59,732 nucleotides of DNA from Methanosaeta sp. PtaB.Bin018 (GTDB lineage: Archaea > Halobacteriota > Methanosarcinia > Methanotrichales > Methanotrichaceae), in NCBI GenBank assembly GCA_002067755.1, contig MVQH01000098.1, positions 1 to 59,732 on the forward strand, in the 5' to 3' direction. Under the pieces are notes generated by a model. The model was not told the DNA's origin, made no database searches, and saw only the letters and a program-made list of their open reading frames with translations. The position numbers were made by a program, and so were the translations under genes. Position 1 is the first letter of the stretch. Each line of letters begins with the position of its first letter. Shown piece after piece: positions 8,769 through 19,112 of the stretch.

Positions 8769-10013
8769 GTGGTGGTTTCTTTGGATTTCAAAGATAAAAA
8801 TGTATTAATAACAGGAATAAGCGGGTTTGTAGGCTCGCGAATGGCCAGAGTGCTGGTGGATCGGGGTGCTGTAGTCTTCGGTCTGTTGCGTCGCAGGGCG
8901 GACGGCAAAGCTCCGCATAACCTGATGCGCCTCGGACTTGGAAAAGAGGTCCGACTCATTGAGGGCGACCTGGAGAGCATATCCAGCATCGGAAGCGCAA
9001 TCACCGTCAGTGAACCTGATATCGTATTCCATTTGGCAGCCCAATCATTCGTTCCAAGATCATTTGTCGATCCCAATGAGACAATGCTCTGCAACAGCTG
9101 GGGAACCTCGAATCTTTTAGAGGCCATCAGGGTCAAGGATGTAGACCCGGTGGTGGTTTTCGCAGGGAGCAGCGAGGAGTACGGCCTGGTGCTGTCCTCT
9201 GAAGAGCAGTACAAGAGAGCATTGGAGAAATATGGAGCCATCTTCCCCATGCCAGAGCATATGCCTGAAGTGCCAATCTCTGAGACAAATCCCCTCCGGC
9301 CCATGTCACCGTATGCGGTGAGCAAGGTATATGGCGACTATCTGATGAGGAATTACTATTACTCATATGGGATACCAACGGTGATATCCAGGGCATTCAA
9401 CCACGAAGGGGCTGGCAGGGGAAACATGTTCGTTACGTCTGTCGCCACCAGCCAGGTGATGAAGCTGAAGTTCGGAGAGGCCGATGCCATCACCATTGGA
9501 AACGTAAACGCCTTCAGGGACTGGAGCCATGTGGATGATATAATCGAGGGCTATTTGCTCTTGGCAGAGAAGGGCAAGCGGGGCGATGTTTACAATCAGG
9601 GCTCGATGAGGACGAATTCCGTTATGAGCTATTTGCTGATGAGCCTTGAGGAGTCAGGATATCCGATCAGCAAGATCGAGACGTTCAAGGGCGAAAAAGT
9701 TGTTGATGATCCAAATGAGCCAGATCGGACGCCGATCTTCGGCCTGGATTTTGAGAAGACAAAGCTCGACGGCATGATGCTCAGAGGCGAGCTGGAGTTC
9801 AGGGCAGAGGACGCGGGTGTGATCGCGCATACTGGTGAAAAGAAGCTAAAGATCATCTTCGATCCGGAGAGGTTCAGGCCTGCTGAGGTGCCCTTGCTCC
9901 TTTCGGACACGAAGAAGATCGAGGCACTCGGCTTCAAGAGAGAGCATACGGTGCAAGACATCATAAGAGATCAGCTCGATCATTACCTGGATGAGAGGGA
10001 GCGCAAGGGATAA
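8769..10013 (+). CDS. GDP-mannose 4,6-dehydratase-like SDR enzyme
   Basis: This 414-residue extended short-chain dehydrogenase has the NAD(P)-binding TGISGFVGS near residue 15, FHLAAQSFV near 90, a Ser/Glu pair in AGSSEEYG, and the catalytic Tyr/Lys in YAVSK (Y182, K186). [14 protein letters not shown] is typical of GDP-mannose 4,6-dehydratases and related nucleotide-sugar dehydratases. It is about 60-70 residues longer than the bacterial Gmd. GTG at 8769 is the predicted start. It is followed after two bases by a GT4 gene, so it probably supplies an activated deoxysugar to the polysaccharide built here. The exact sugar product is not determined by the sequence. Confidence 0.8.
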   Translation: MVVSLDFKDKNVLITGISGFVGSRMARVLVDRGAVVFGLLRRRADGKAPHNLMRLGLGKEVRLIEGDLESISSIGSAITVSEPDIVFHLAAQSFVPRSFVDPNETMLCNSWGTSNLLEAIRVKDVDPVVVFAGSSEEYGLVLSSEEQYKRALEKYGAIFPMPEHMPEVPISETNPLRPMSPYAVSKVYGDYLMRNYYYSYGIPTVISRAFNHEGAGRGNMFVTSVATSQVMKLKFGEADAITIGNVNAFRDWSHVDDIIEGYLLLAEKGKRGDVYNQGSMRTNSVMSYLLMSLEESGYPISKIETFKGEKVVDDPNEPDRTPIFGLDFEKTKLDGMMLRGELEFRAEDAGVIAHTGEKKLKIIFDPERFRPAEVPLLLSDTKKIEALGFKREHTVQDIIRDQLDHYLDERERKG

Positions 10014-10015
10014 AA

Positions 10016-11098
10016 TTGAGGATTGCCATCTTCCTGGATTACATCGGGGCCATTGGAGGGGGCGAGCGGGTCGCGTTGATGCTCGCTCGTGACCTCAAAG
10101 CAGATATCATAACCACGGATGTAAGCCTGGAAGCGGTAAAGCGGCTGGGCTACGGAGATGTCAGGATAAGGAGCCTTGGGCGGACAGTGAAGATCCCGCC
10201 CTTTAAACAGATCTCCGCATCGATCTTATTTGCTACCTGCGATGTCTCAAAGGATTACGATTTCTTCATCTTTTCTGGAAACTGGTCGCATTATGCAGCC
10301 TGGAGGCATCACCCAAATCTGTGGTACTGCTACACACCCGTGAGGGCCTTCTATGATCTGAGAGGGTCCATGATTTCCAGGCAGCCCAATGCAATCTTGA
10401 AAATTTTGGCCGCTTTGTGGATAGGAGTCCATAGTCGGTTTGACCAGCGCTCGGTACGTAGCCTGGACAGGGTAGTGGCGATCAGCAAGACTGTGCAGGA
10501 GCGCATAAAGAAGTATCACAACAGATCCTCGGAAGTGATTTATCCGCCAGTGGATTTCACCAGGTTCAGGTTCGAGGAGTATGGCGACTTCTGGCTATCA
10601 GTGAACAGGATATATCCAGAGAAGAGAATAGATCTTCAGTTCGCGGTTTTCAGGGGGCTGCCGGAAGAGAGACTTGTGATGGTAGGTGGATATGCAGAGG
10701 GGGATCACGCTTCCAAATATTATGAGAAGCTGGCACGAGATATTCCGGATAATGTCGAGATGCTTGGCGCGGTCTCTGAGGATGAGTTGATAGACCTTTA
10801 TGCAAGATGCAAAGGTTTAATATGCACTGCGCTGGATGAGGATTTCGGGCTGACGCCCCTGGAGGCCATGGCCAGCGGCAAGCCTGTTGTGGCCGTGAAT
10901 GAGGGCGGTTTCAGGGAGACGGTGGTGCACGGAAAAACTGGGCTGCTTGTGGATGCTGATCGGGATGAGCTCGCAATGGCGGTCGAGGAGATAGCCAAAG
11001 ATCCAGAGAGATACAAAGATGCCTGCATAAAGCGCGCCAAGGAGTTCGACATCTCTGTATTCCTGGATGAAATTCACAGTTTAATCCCGCACAACTAA
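10016..11098 (+). CDS. GT4-family glycosyltransferase
   Basis: This 360-residue GT-B fold glycosyltransferase has the donor-side motif [19 protein letters not shown] (the E-x7-E of GT4 enzymes, near residue 285) and an N-terminal acceptor domain beginning [16 protein letters not shown]. The TTG start at 10016 lies two bases after the stop of the dehydratase gene. The next two genes encode a polysaccharide ABC exporter, so it is likely a chain-building enzyme of a surface glycan. Donor and linkage are unknown. Confidence 0.85.
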   Translation: MRIAIFLDYIGAIGGGERVALMLARDLKADIITTDVSLEAVKRLGYGDVRIRSLGRTVKIPPFKQISASILFATCDVSKDYDFFIFSGNWSHYAAWRHHPNLWYCYTPVRAFYDLRGSMISRQPNAILKILAALWIGVHSRFDQRSVRSLDRVVAISKTVQERIKKYHNRSSEVIYPPVDFTRFRFEEYGDFWLSVNRIYPEKRIDLQFAVFRGLPEERLVMVGGYAEGDHASKYYEKLARDIPDNVEMLGAVSEDELIDLYARCKGLICTALDEDFGLTPLEAMASGKPVVAVNEGGFRETVVHGKTGLLVDADRDELAMAVEEIAKDPERYKDACIKRAKEFDISVFLDEIHSLIPHN

Positions 11099-11123
11099 CC
11101 ATAATAGTAATAGGAGTATTTGA

Positions 11124-11906
11124 TTGCTGACCTCAAGTCATCTTCATGAGCTGTGGAGCTATAGGGACCTGATAATTCGACTGGCCTGGAGCGATTTCAA
11201 GCTGCGCTACAAAAGCTCTGCCCTGGGGTTCTTCTGGTCGCTCCTGGAGCCATTGCTCATGCTGCTGGTCCTTTATGTGGTGTTCAGCAACCTCATGCGC
11301 ATTCAGGTGGAGCACTATCAGCTCTTCCTGCTGCTGGGAATCATCCTCTGGAACTTCCTGGACAGAGGAACGTCCATGAGCATCTGGGGCATCGTGGGAA
11401 AGCCGAGCCTCGTGCAGAAGGTCTACTTTCCCAGGGATATTCTGGTGATATCCACATGCACAACAGCGCTGATGATGACTGCGCTGGAGTTCGTAGTATT
11501 CGTGATATTTATGGCGGTCTTTCGAGTGCTGCCGGGATTAACCTTAGCGTACTTTCCGGTTTTATTCGTATGCGAATTTCTTATGATCCTGGGATTGTCG
11601 CTGGCGTTGTCTGCACTCAACGTCTATTTCAGGGACGTGCAGTTCATCTGGCGGCTAGTAGTGCAGGTAGGCTTCTTTGCCACGCCAATTTTATATCCCA
11701 TAACTATATTTCCTGAAAAGTTGCGATGGATTGTGATGCTGAACCCGATGGCCCAGATCATAACAATGATGCGAGACTGCACATTGTACAGGATATCGCC
11801 TGAGCCTTTGAACCTGGCATACGTTGCTGTATCCACGCTGATAGTTCTCCTGCTTGGCTACCTTATCTTTGAACATCTGGAACCTAAGTTTGCCGAGGCG
11901 ATCTGA
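11124..11906 (+). CDS. Polysaccharide ABC transporter permease (Wzm-like, ABC-2 type)
   Basis: This 260-residue membrane protein has about six hydrophobic helices. It opens with ELWSYRDLIIRLAWSDFKLRYKSS-type sequence, characteristic of the ABC-2 export permeases for O-antigen, capsule and teichoic acid. The amphipathic gate helix and RDVQFIWRLVVQVGFF match the family. It starts at TTG (11124) and its TGA overlaps the ATG of the ATPase gene by one base, showing translational coupling. With the ATPase it should export a lipid-linked glycan across the cytoplasmic membrane. Confidence 0.88.
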   Translation: MLTSSHLHELWSYRDLIIRLAWSDFKLRYKSSALGFFWSLLEPLLMLLVLYVVFSNLMRIQVEHYQLFLLLGIILWNFLDRGTSMSIWGIVGKPSLVQKVYFPRDILVISTCTTALMMTALEFVVFVIFMAVFRVLPGLTLAYFPVLFVCEFLMILGLSLALSALNVYFRDVQFIWRLVVQVGFFATPILYPITIFPEKLRWIVMLNPMAQIITMMRDCTLYRISPEPLNLAYVAVSTLIVLLLGYLIFEHLEPKFAEAI

Positions 11907-13099
11907 TGGTCGTGAAGGTTGAGCACCTCTGGAAGACCTTCCAGATTCCCCATGAGAGGCGTACGACGCTCTTTGAGAACCTGATGGGCCTGATGAGGCC
12001 CAACCAGTATGAGACGTTCACGGTGCTGAAGGACGTGAGCTTCGAGGTGAATGAGGGCGAGTGCGTTGGCATAATAGGGGACAACGGCTCGGGCAAGAGC
12101 ACGCTGCTCAAGATCATAGCCAATATCCTCAGGCCATCCAGGGGAACGGTGAGGGTTGAAGGCAAGATGACGCCGTTTCTGGAGCTGGGGGTGGGATTTC
12201 AGCCGGATCTCACGGTGCGAGAGAACATAGGCGTTTATGGCACGGTTATGGGCCTTCCCAGGAAAGAGATCCGAGATAGAACTGATGATGTGATAGAATT
12301 CGCAGGGCTGCACAGGTTCGAGGACACCAAGCTCAAGAACCTCTCTTCTGGCATGCAGGTCAGGCTGGCCTTTTCTACGGCCATACAGACCAACCCGGAT
12401 GTCCTTTTGGTAGATGAAGTGCTGGCCGTGGGGGACCTGGAGTTCCAGCAGAAGTGCTTCGACGTGTTCAACCGATACAGGAAGGATGGTGTGACCATAC
12501 TTTTCGTCTCACATGATCTGGGGGCAGTTAGGCGCTTTTGCGACAGGACGCTGCTTCTTGGCGGTGGGGCACAGAGGGTTTTTGGAGAGACGGAGGATGT
12601 ATTAGATAGATATGTCTATTGTAGATCCAGCAACGGAAATAGCCCGGATAATTCCAATAATGGGCCGGATAGCTCAAATAGGTGGGGAAATAAGAAGGTA
12701 ACCATAACCGATGTGGATCTTTTAGATAAATTTGGTATCAGATGTAAGAGATTCAATTCAATGGACCCGATGACAATACGAATAAACTACCATGCAGTTG
12801 AGGATTTATCAGATATAACATTTGGCATTGCAATTCACGCGGATGATGGCCGTCACATCTTTGGAACAAACACCAAGATAAAAGGAGTACCACAAAGAGT
12901 ATTAGCAGGTGACGGACATATAAATCTAAAGATAGAGCATATACCAATGCTTTCAGGAAAGTATCTTTTAAGTCCAGCAGCTCAGAGCTTAGACTATGGA
13001 ATCACTTATGATTGGATAGATAAGCAGTACTCCTTTGAAGTGATACCTACAAGTGGGGATGCGGGTACAGTCGCCATACCATGCAGCTGGGATAAGTAA
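11906..13099 (+). CDS. Polysaccharide ABC transporter ATPase with C-terminal carbohydrate-binding domain (Wzt-like)
   Basis: This 397-residue protein pairs with the upstream permease. The ATPase shows Walker A GDNGSGKST at 58-66, the signature LSSGM at 146-150, Walker B VLLVDE at 166-171 and an H-loop in LFVSHDLG. After a low-complexity Asn/Ser linker (about 242-262), a C-terminal beta-sandwich of about 130 residues resembles the Wzt carbohydrate-binding domain that recognises the finished or capped chain. This predicts a specific export substrate. The coding sequence becomes AT-richer over the C-terminal domain, suggesting separate ancestry of that module. Confidence 0.88.
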   Translation: MVVKVEHLWKTFQIPHERRTTLFENLMGLMRPNQYETFTVLKDVSFEVNEGECVGIIGDNGSGKSTLLKIIANILRPSRGTVRVEGKMTPFLELGVGFQPDLTVRENIGVYGTVMGLPRKEIRDRTDDVIEFAGLHRFEDTKLKNLSSGMQVRLAFSTAIQTNPDVLLVDEVLAVGDLEFQQKCFDVFNRYRKDGVTILFVSHDLGAVRRFCDRTLLLGGGAQRVFGETEDVLDRYVYCRSSNGNSPDNSNNGPDSSNRWGNKKVTITDVDLLDKFGIRCKRFNSMDPMTIRINYHAVEDLSDITFGIAIHADDGRHIFGTNTKIKGVPQRVLAGDGHINLKIEHIPMLSGKYLLSPAAQSLDYGITYDWIDKQYSFEVIPTSGDAGTVAIPCSWDK

Positions 13100-13150
13100 G
13101 TAGGTTTAGAATTTTTTATTTTATAATTACTAAATCGATTTTCTGCTGAA

Positions 13151-14173
13151 TCAGCATCTTCGCCAGTATTGGCAGCCATCTAATGTCGTCATTCCGGTTA
13201 TTGTCGGTGCATCAGAGTGCCAATCGACTATACATGGTTTCTCTCTATGCAAATACCAACCGTTGTCATAGAGCAATTCAATAAGTTTTCCTTCAATAAC
13301 ACGACTATGCGTGGCAATCATCATGCCGTCAACGCGTTCGGTAAGCAATGCCAAATTCGCGGCTATTATCTCATATTCAGAGCCTTGAATATCTATGTGC
13401 AGATAATCTACCGTCTCAACATCCACTAATATCTCGCGAATTGTGTATGCTTTTACTTTAATGTTCTTGGTTTGAAACCCTCGATAATCTACTTGACAAT
13501 TCTCAATCGAAGTCGCCGGTCCCATATCGGTAACCGGGACATCCGGGAAATACAACCATTCTAATTCAATTCCAGCAGCGCCTTCAAAAAGTTTACAATG
13601 AATATTATCTAAAAGAGTATCGTTATCTTTAGAATCTGGTCGAAGCTTGTTAAAAGCTAATTGCCTCCTCATGAGTTCAAACCGAGATGGTGAAGCTTCG
13701 ACGCCAACCAAGCGGATTTTAGATAAATTTTTTTTGCGAGCCAAAACCCCTGCTAATGAAATCCATGGCGCCCAACCTGCCCCCAGCTCTACCGCACAAA
13801 AAGAATCTCCTGCACGTTGAATTGAATCGATCAATGCTATATACTCCAACGCCTCCGCGTGAAAACCGTCATCCGGCACAGGTAGAGTTAGACGATCTAA
13901 ATCGAATTTGGATGCAAAGGGTACGCACTCCAAAAGCGTACGCTGACCAAAACCGTCCACGAAGAAGCTCTCGAATATTTGGGCTTTTTCAGATACATAT
14001 TTGCGTAACATCTCAATATCAATATCATAATAACCGCGATATATTTGCTGGGTGCTTGGCTTTAACAATTCATCCTGTATTTTACTACTTTTAGGTACAT
14101 TCGATTTTGGCTTTCTTACAGTCGGTACAAACCCTAAAATTTTTTGTATTAGTGCCATGACATTGATCTCCAT
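13151..14173 (-). CDS. FkbM-family SAM-dependent methyltransferase
   Basis: The protein of about 335-340 residues has a SAM-binding region (AVELGAGWAPWISLAG near 118; VGVEASPSRFELMRRQL) and the FkbM hallmark VDYLHIDIQGSEYEII near residue 265. Such enzymes O-methylate sugars in surface glycans and natural products. The ATG at 14158 has a GGAG motif 9 bases upstream and may be the true start, rather than 14173. The gene is AT-richer than its neighbours, and it follows the double glycosyltransferase by 6 bases, so the three minus-strand genes form one operon. The acceptor sugar is unknown. Confidence 0.82.
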   Translation of the reverse strand: MEINVMALIQKILGFVPTVRKPKSNVPKSSKIQDELLKPSTQQIYRGYYDIDIEMLRKYVSEKAQIFESFFVDGFGQRTLLECVPFASKFDLDRLTLPVPDDGFHAEALEYIALIDSIQRAGDSFCAVELGAGWAPWISLAGVLARKKNLSKIRLVGVEASPSRFELMRRQLAFNKLRPDSKDNDTLLDNIHCKLFEGAAGIELEWLYFPDVPVTDMGPATSIENCQVDYRGFQTKNIKVKAYTIREILVDVETVDYLHIDIQGSEYEIIAANLALLTERVDGMMIATHSRVIEGKLIELLYDNGWYLHREKPCIVDWHSDAPTITGMTTLDGCQYWRRC

Positions 14174-14179
14174 CAGCGG

Positions 14180-16717
14180 CTAATGTGATCCATCCAACTC
14201 CATTTGCCACTTCCCTGCTATGATTATATCCAGAAGCTGGCTTGCGCTCTCATTCCAGGTTAGCCATGGCATGTCGTCCGACTTCGGATGCTGGCCTGAG
14301 TGGTAAAGCTCCAGCCATTTTTGGACCGCCTTTGCTAGATCATCGGGCTCTTTGCCTTTGAAATAAAACGCGTGCTCGCCTGCTACCTCATGGAATACTG
14401 GGATGTCACGTGCAATGATCGGCAGCTTGTGCTGTGCAGCCTCGATCAGCGGTAGGCCGAAACCTTCGCCTTCGGAGGCGGCAATCAAGCAGGTGCAAGA
14501 TGCATAGACCTTCTCGAGATACTCGTCGCTGATGCCCTCAAGCCAGAAGAGACGGCATCCTAGCTCAGGATGACGGCGCAGCTTTTCTACCAGCTTTTCC
14601 ACCATCCATCCCTGCTTGCCGACAATGACGAGGTTTGCATCTACGCCCTGCATCCAGAGTTTTTCAAAGGCAGAGAGCGTCTGTGTATATCCTTTTCTAG
14701 GCTCTAATGTGCCAACCATCAGGAAGCCAGGCCTTCTTGAAAGCTGATCAAGGACGTGCTCTGAGTTGGATGGCAGGCCGCGAGTGGAAACGGAGTTTTC
14801 AATATCGGCGCCCAGGTGGAACCAGCCGATCTTTAGCGGACGGAGACGTTGAATGCCATTGGTCCTCAGCCATTTTGCATACTCGTCTGCGACTGCGCGA
14901 GAGACGCACAGCGTGCCATCGAACCGAGAAATTGCATCTAACCATCTAGCGTGAATTTCAGCCATACCTTTCGGAAAATCATGGGTCAACAAAATCGGCA
15001 GCAAGTCGTATACAACATGAATGACGCGAATGCCACGATTGCGCAGAGATTCAAGATAATCCAATTGCGCAATAACCACATGATGCTGCAAATCAAGACC
15101 CAAGAATATATCCCCTAATTGTGCATCAATCGGATCATCCTCTAGACTGCCGGATAAACCGCCCCTAAAACGCTGAGTGAAATTTCTAGCATGACGGTAA
15201 CCAGGCGTGTCGGTCGTCGCATAAACAGGTTTCACCTGATAACCTTGAGGTGGATTATTAAGCAGCTCTTTTAGGATACTTTTAGTAACCCGCTGGACAC
15301 CCGATCCAGCATCACGTTGTGCCAACTCCGAAACGTCAACAAAGAGCTGTCTTGACCGGCTTTCCGGGTGATTGAGAGAAATTGCCCATGCTGTAGCTAC
15401 AAGGTCATTATCGCTGAAAGTGGCATGCTTCATTGCAGCAATGCTCCCAATGAGCTTTCGATAAATGGATTCGTTTGCTCGAGTTCTTGCAACCGAACGA
15501 CAGATGCGTTCAATAGCAGCAATGGCACGCTTGGCGCTCTCATCCCATGAGAATTTTTTTGCCTGGCCGAGGCCGTGGTGGATAAGCTCGGAACGGAAAG
15601 CGTCATCCGTCAGAACTTCTTCGATCTTGGCGGCGATGGCATCGTCGGAGTGGGGGTCGAAGAGGGCATCATCTCGACCGATTACCTCCGGCAGACTGGA
15701 AGCGTTTGCAGCTATCACAGGAGCTCCGCACGCCATTGCCTCGAGTGGCGGGAGGCCAAAACCCTCATGCCAGGATGGATATATGAAAAGTCTGCAGAGG
15801 TTGTACAGCTTCAGGAGATCCTCATCTGTAACATATCCTGTAATTACAAGCTCGTCTTTTTCAAGATGAGCATCCCGCGCGATGTCATCCAGTTTCTTTT
15901 TATCTGCATAAGATATATTAGAGACTATGACAAGCTGATGGGCTCTTCTCAGATCATCTGGCAGAAAGGCAAAGGTGCGAATGAGTCTATCTAGATTCTT
16001 GCGCGGGTCTGTACCACCAGGTGCGCACATGATAAAAGGTCTGGATATCTTGTACTTGCTGAGCAGTTCAGCTTTATGATCATTGGGTATATCAATAGGC
16101 CTGAAGCGTTCGTCGCATGCTTCATATGTGGTGAATACGCGATCTGGCGGTATGCCCAGCGCTGTTACGGCTTCTCTGGCAGATGAATCCGATACAGCAA
16201 GCCAGGCATAAGCTCTTTTAAGATGATAGATCTTTCTCAAATAACACCGCTCGTAAGCTGGGTTTTCACGCAGGTAGTGATCTGGATTCAGCAATGGTAT
16301 GAGGTCATGCAGTGTAACCACGGTCGGCGTTCTGAGGTCGAAAACGCCGATGCTTGTGACCGCATCATCAACGAACCCCTCGAAGAGGCTGGTTACTAAC
16401 ACCACGTCCGGCTCCAGACTGGCGATAAAAGCCTCGCGTATGCGCTCTGCAGCCTCACGCCGCCAGGTATCTCCTGGCTGCCTCTCTCGAATTGGACCTG
16501 GTGCATACCAAATTCGGATGCTCTCCTGTGGCAAGATGCCATCAAACGCAGCGCGGATCGGCTCGATGGTCTCGGGAAAGAGACCATTCAATGCAATCAG
16601 GACCTCGTGATCGCCACGGTTGCGGACTATGGCTTTGGCAAGAGATAGGCCATAGCGACCGATGCCACGGAAACGGCTAGCGGTCTGCGTCCCTTGAAGA
16701 TCGATTATGATGCGCAT
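14180..16717 (-). CDS. Tandem GT4-GT4 glycosyltransferase
   Basis: This 845-residue protein carries two complete GT-B glycosyltransferases in one chain. The N-terminal unit (about 1-400) starts IIIDLQGTQTASRFRGIGRY and holds HEGFGLPPLEAMACGAPVIA. The C-terminal unit (about 455-830) holds EGEGFGLPLIEAAQHKLPII. Both therefore keep the E-x7-E donor motif and are probably active. The organisation resembles the double mannosyltransferases of ABC-exported O-antigens, by family knowledge. Its ATG overlaps the stop of the upstream methyltransferase by one base. It may alternate two linkages in a repeat unit, which is an inference. Confidence 0.85.
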   Translation of the reverse strand: MRIIIDLQGTQTASRFRGIGRYGLSLAKAIVRNRGDHEVLIALNGLFPETIEPIRAAFDGILPQESIRIWYAPGPIRERQPGDTWRREAAERIREAFIASLEPDVVLVTSLFEGFVDDAVTSIGVFDLRTPTVVTLHDLIPLLNPDHYLRENPAYERCYLRKIYHLKRAYAWLAVSDSSAREAVTALGIPPDRVFTTYEACDERFRPIDIPNDHKAELLSKYKISRPFIMCAPGGTDPRKNLDRLIRTFAFLPDDLRRAHQLVIVSNISYADKKKLDDIARDAHLEKDELVITGYVTDEDLLKLYNLCRLFIYPSWHEGFGLPPLEAMACGAPVIAANASSLPEVIGRDDALFDPHSDDAIAAKIEEVLTDDAFRSELIHHGLGQAKKFSWDESAKRAIAAIERICRSVARTRANESIYRKLIGSIAAMKHATFSDNDLVATAWAISLNHPESRSRQLFVDVSELAQRDAGSGVQRVTKSILKELLNNPPQGYQVKPVYATTDTPGYRHARNFTQRFRGGLSGSLEDDPIDAQLGDIFLGLDLQHHVVIAQLDYLESLRNRGIRVIHVVYDLLPILLTHDFPKGMAEIHARWLDAISRFDGTLCVSRAVADEYAKWLRTNGIQRLRPLKIGWFHLGADIENSVSTRGLPSNSEHVLDQLSRRPGFLMVGTLEPRKGYTQTLSAFEKLWMQGVDANLVIVGKQGWMVEKLVEKLRRHPELGCRLFWLEGISDEYLEKVYASCTCLIAASEGEGFGLPLIEAAQHKLPIIARDIPVFHEVAGEHAFYFKGKEPDDLAKAVQKWLELYHSGQHPKSDDMPWLTWNESASQLLDIIIAGKWQMELDGSH

Positions 16718-17883
16718 CAGTTGCTCCTCCTGTTCGTCTCAATCGCTGCCTTCAGTTCTGCATAGATGCGGCGAGCTTCTGGCGATAGGTCTGAAATCTG
16801 AGAAGGTATATGATTGGAACCCTGCCTGGGATTGCCACCGATAAATCCCCTCGACATGGCAAAGCCGTACAGCCATGAATCAAAGCGTGGATATCTACGG
16901 ACTGCTGCCATTGCCCGAGATTTCAGCGCTGGATGGGCTATGGCGAAGCAAATGATAATGGACAAGATTGGACTGATGACGGCTCCCATTTTGCGCCTGA
17001 TAACCTGAGCCATTCCTGCGATCTTCTTTTTCACTCTGAGAACCCAATCAAAGCCTAAGCGTAATGGCGCCGTGATTCGCCAGCATCGGCTGCGGTAAAC
17101 AGATTGGAGTTCATGCTCGGCTGCCATGAGTTGTTGGTTTCGTTTCTCATAGCGCAGAGCCAAATCATCCATAGTCAAACCATACTCCTTTTTAAAGGCT
17201 GAATCGAAAAGGCGGATGTGCCCATTCGGAGCATTCTTTTGAGCGACGACAGCATAATCTGGACTGACCCCTGTGAACAAGTCCATCAACCGGATATCTT
17301 CTGAATCGGAGATTGATGCCGATTCTTGGAGACGCAATAGTTTGACCCTTGAAAACCCACAATATTCAGCTAAAAAATATAATAATGATGGTGGTATTGG
17401 TCGCTGGTGGGTAGGATCCAGATAGAAGCTGGTTGTAGCAACAACCAGGTTTTCCGGATTTGGCGTTTCTAGAATCAAAAGTCCACCAGGCTTAAGGACA
17501 CGAAACGCTTCAGTAACAAGTTTTTGCAGATCAGCGAACGAGATGTGTTCTATTATATGAAAACCAGAGACTATCACTACGCTTTCGTCCTGCAGCTTCA
17601 TCAAATACTCTACAGCATCCTCTTTTGTGACCGATAACAGGGCTTTGTTACAGGCAGACAGCATACCTTCGTCGAGGTCGACGCCATAAGCCTCAAATCC
17701 TGCCTCTGCCATTAGCTCCAACCATTCGCCTCTGCCACATCCAAGATCTATAGCCTTGCACTCTTTGTGGATAACTTTCAGTGGTGCAATGAATGGCAGA
17801 TAAACACGCAGTCGAGATTTGATTAAATCTCGTGGGCCACGGAACCGATCCTCAAAGGCGCGATAAAATTCTTTATCAATCAA
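16717..17883 (-). CDS. Class I SAM methyltransferase, WbdD-like chain-modifying type
   Basis: This 388-residue protein has a Rossmann methyltransferase domain (motif I AIDLGCGRGEWLEL near 44, VYGVDLDEG, IIEHISFADL, LKPGGLLILETPNPEN) in the first 240 residues. A basic helical tail of about 130 residues with a hydrophobic segment follows. Homologous domains occur in polysaccharide loci next to multi-domain glycosyltransferases, and in WbdD such a domain caps chains to stop growth. No kinase domain is present here. It starts at TTG (17883), with GAGGGATC upstream. It heads the operon with the double GT4 and FkbM genes. Confidence 0.78.
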   Translation of the reverse strand: MIDKEFYRAFEDRFRGPRDLIKSRLRVYLPFIAPLKVIHKECKAIDLGCGRGEWLELMAEAGFEAYGVDLDEGMLSACNKALLSVTKEDAVEYLMKLQDESVVIVSGFHIIEHISFADLQKLVTEAFRVLKPGGLLILETPNPENLVVATTSFYLDPTHQRPIPPSLLYFLAEYCGFSRVKLLRLQESASISDSEDIRLMDLFTGVSPDYAVVAQKNAPNGHIRLFDSAFKKEYGLTMDDLALRYEKRNQQLMAAEHELQSVYRSRCWRITAPLRLGFDWVLRVKKKIAGMAQVIRRKMGAVISPILSIIICFAIAHPALKSRAMAAVRRYPRFDSWLYGFAMSRGFIGGNPRQGSNHIPSQISDLSPEARRIYAELKAAIETNRRSN

Positions 17884-18080
17884 GCGAGATCCCTCAACCC
17901 GATGAACATGTCAACGATTCTTTTTTTACCCTCGGCAAAGATCTCAAAGCATACGACTCCTGATTTTGGATTTATCCAAAGTTCCTAAGGTCTATCGCTG
18001 CTGACGATCCGGTTTTCCTGCAATCCACATGCACAATGTCACGGCCTAATATTATAATCGTTTTGCACATATGCTAATCC

Positions 18081-19112
18081 TGTTGAGTCCCGAATTTATT
18101 TCGCGTCCGTCCAGGTTTTATAGGATCTGATTTATTCATATAATTCTCACAACCCGAACAGACTATGACCTATTGCAAAATAGGCTTCCAGTGGCATTTT
18201 TCGCCTAAAAGCCTTTTCTGGAGTCTCAAGGCTTTGGAAATTTAAACTTCCATGGGGCCTATCGTTATACCAATTGATAAACTCGTCGAATGAAGAAAAA
18301 GCAGATATATGCTTTTTGTATTCTTGGAAAAACCGTTCCAGCTTTCCGTTAGTCTGAAGATGCTTTATTTCAGCCAATATTGGCTTGATACCGTATTTTT
18401 CCATGTGATCTTTGAATTCACTGTTCCAGCTGCCGTAATCATGGATTCTATGGGCTCCAAACTCACTACCATGATCCAGGGTCAGCTCTCTCATTGGATA
18501 TAGCCACCAATATTTGTCAACCACCTGATCGACTACACGCTTGCTGTTCTCTGTATTGATCTCATAGAACTCTCCGCCAGCCAGCACCATCCTGGATGCG
18601 TCATCCAGGATCACGCAGACCTTAATACTGGTCCCATCCCCTTCATGCCAGTCGATATTCCCAGCGGAAAGGCTGTGCTTTCGCTCGTAGCGAACCCACT
18701 TCCTGCGTCTCCGCTTCTTTTCGTCCTCCTGGGCCAGTTCCTGCTCCTTGAGATACATGTGTATGCGATTATGTGATATGCAGATTTTATATTGCTTCCT
18801 GATCACCGGCTCCAGCATCCGCGCTCCGAAGCGATAAGGAGTATAGGCTGCTCGTACTATCTCTGCCTCCCTCTTGTCATGGGGCTTAGAAGGGCTGCCA
18901 ACTTTTTCGCCCAACACAGGCTCCTGTCCGGTTCCTCTGTATCGCTTGATAATTTGCTGGACCCTGCGCTGAGACACCTTGATGTCCCGCGCAATGTCTT
19001 TTGTGGCCATTTGCTTGCGGTTTTGACGAAGGATGTAGCGAACCTTCGTCTTGTTCAATTCAGCACATCGTGTGATCCATTTATGAAGTTTTGAAACTTT
19101 CGAGACTACACA
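18081..19112 (-). mobile_element. IS481-like insertion sequence (about 1.03 kb)
   Basis: Both ends show imperfect terminal inverted repeats: TGTTGAGTCCCGAA reading in from 18081 and TGTGTAGTCTCGAA reading in from 19112 on the other strand (11 of 14 match). The single transposase gene fills the element. The right end cuts the coding sequence of a secreted protein. I see no target-site duplication, and the left flank has no similarity to the interrupted gene, so the insertion was probably followed by a deletion or recombination on that side. Confidence 0.75.
18147..19058 (-). CDS. IS481-family DDE transposase
   Basis: The protein has an N-terminal helix-turn-helix region (MATKDIARDIKVSQRRVQQI) followed by an rve-type integrase core. 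The catalytic triad can be placed as D in DWHEGD, D in LTLDHGSEFG and E in NGKLERFFQEY, the spacing of IS481/IS3-like DDE enzymes. It ends with the family's WYNDRPHGSLNF. The frame is open up to 19154, but codons beyond 19112 lie outside the element and read antisense repeat DNA of the interrupted gene. I therefore favour the internal TTG at 19058. The gene appears intact. Confidence 0.85.
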   Translation of the reverse strand: MNKTKVRYILRQNRKQMATKDIARDIKVSQRRVQQIIKRYRGTGQEPVLGEKVGSPSKPHDKREAEIVRAAYTPYRFGARMLEPVIRKQYKICISHNRIHMYLKEQELAQEDEKKRRRRKWVRYERKHSLSAGNIDWHEGDGTSIKVCVILDDASRMVLAGGEFYEINTENSKRVVDQVVDKYWWLYPMRELTLDHGSEFGAHRIHDYGSWNSEFKDHMEKYGIKPILAEIKHLQTNGKLERFFQEYKKHISAFSSFDEFINWYNDRPHGSLNFQSLETPEKAFRRKMPLEAYFAIGHSLFGL

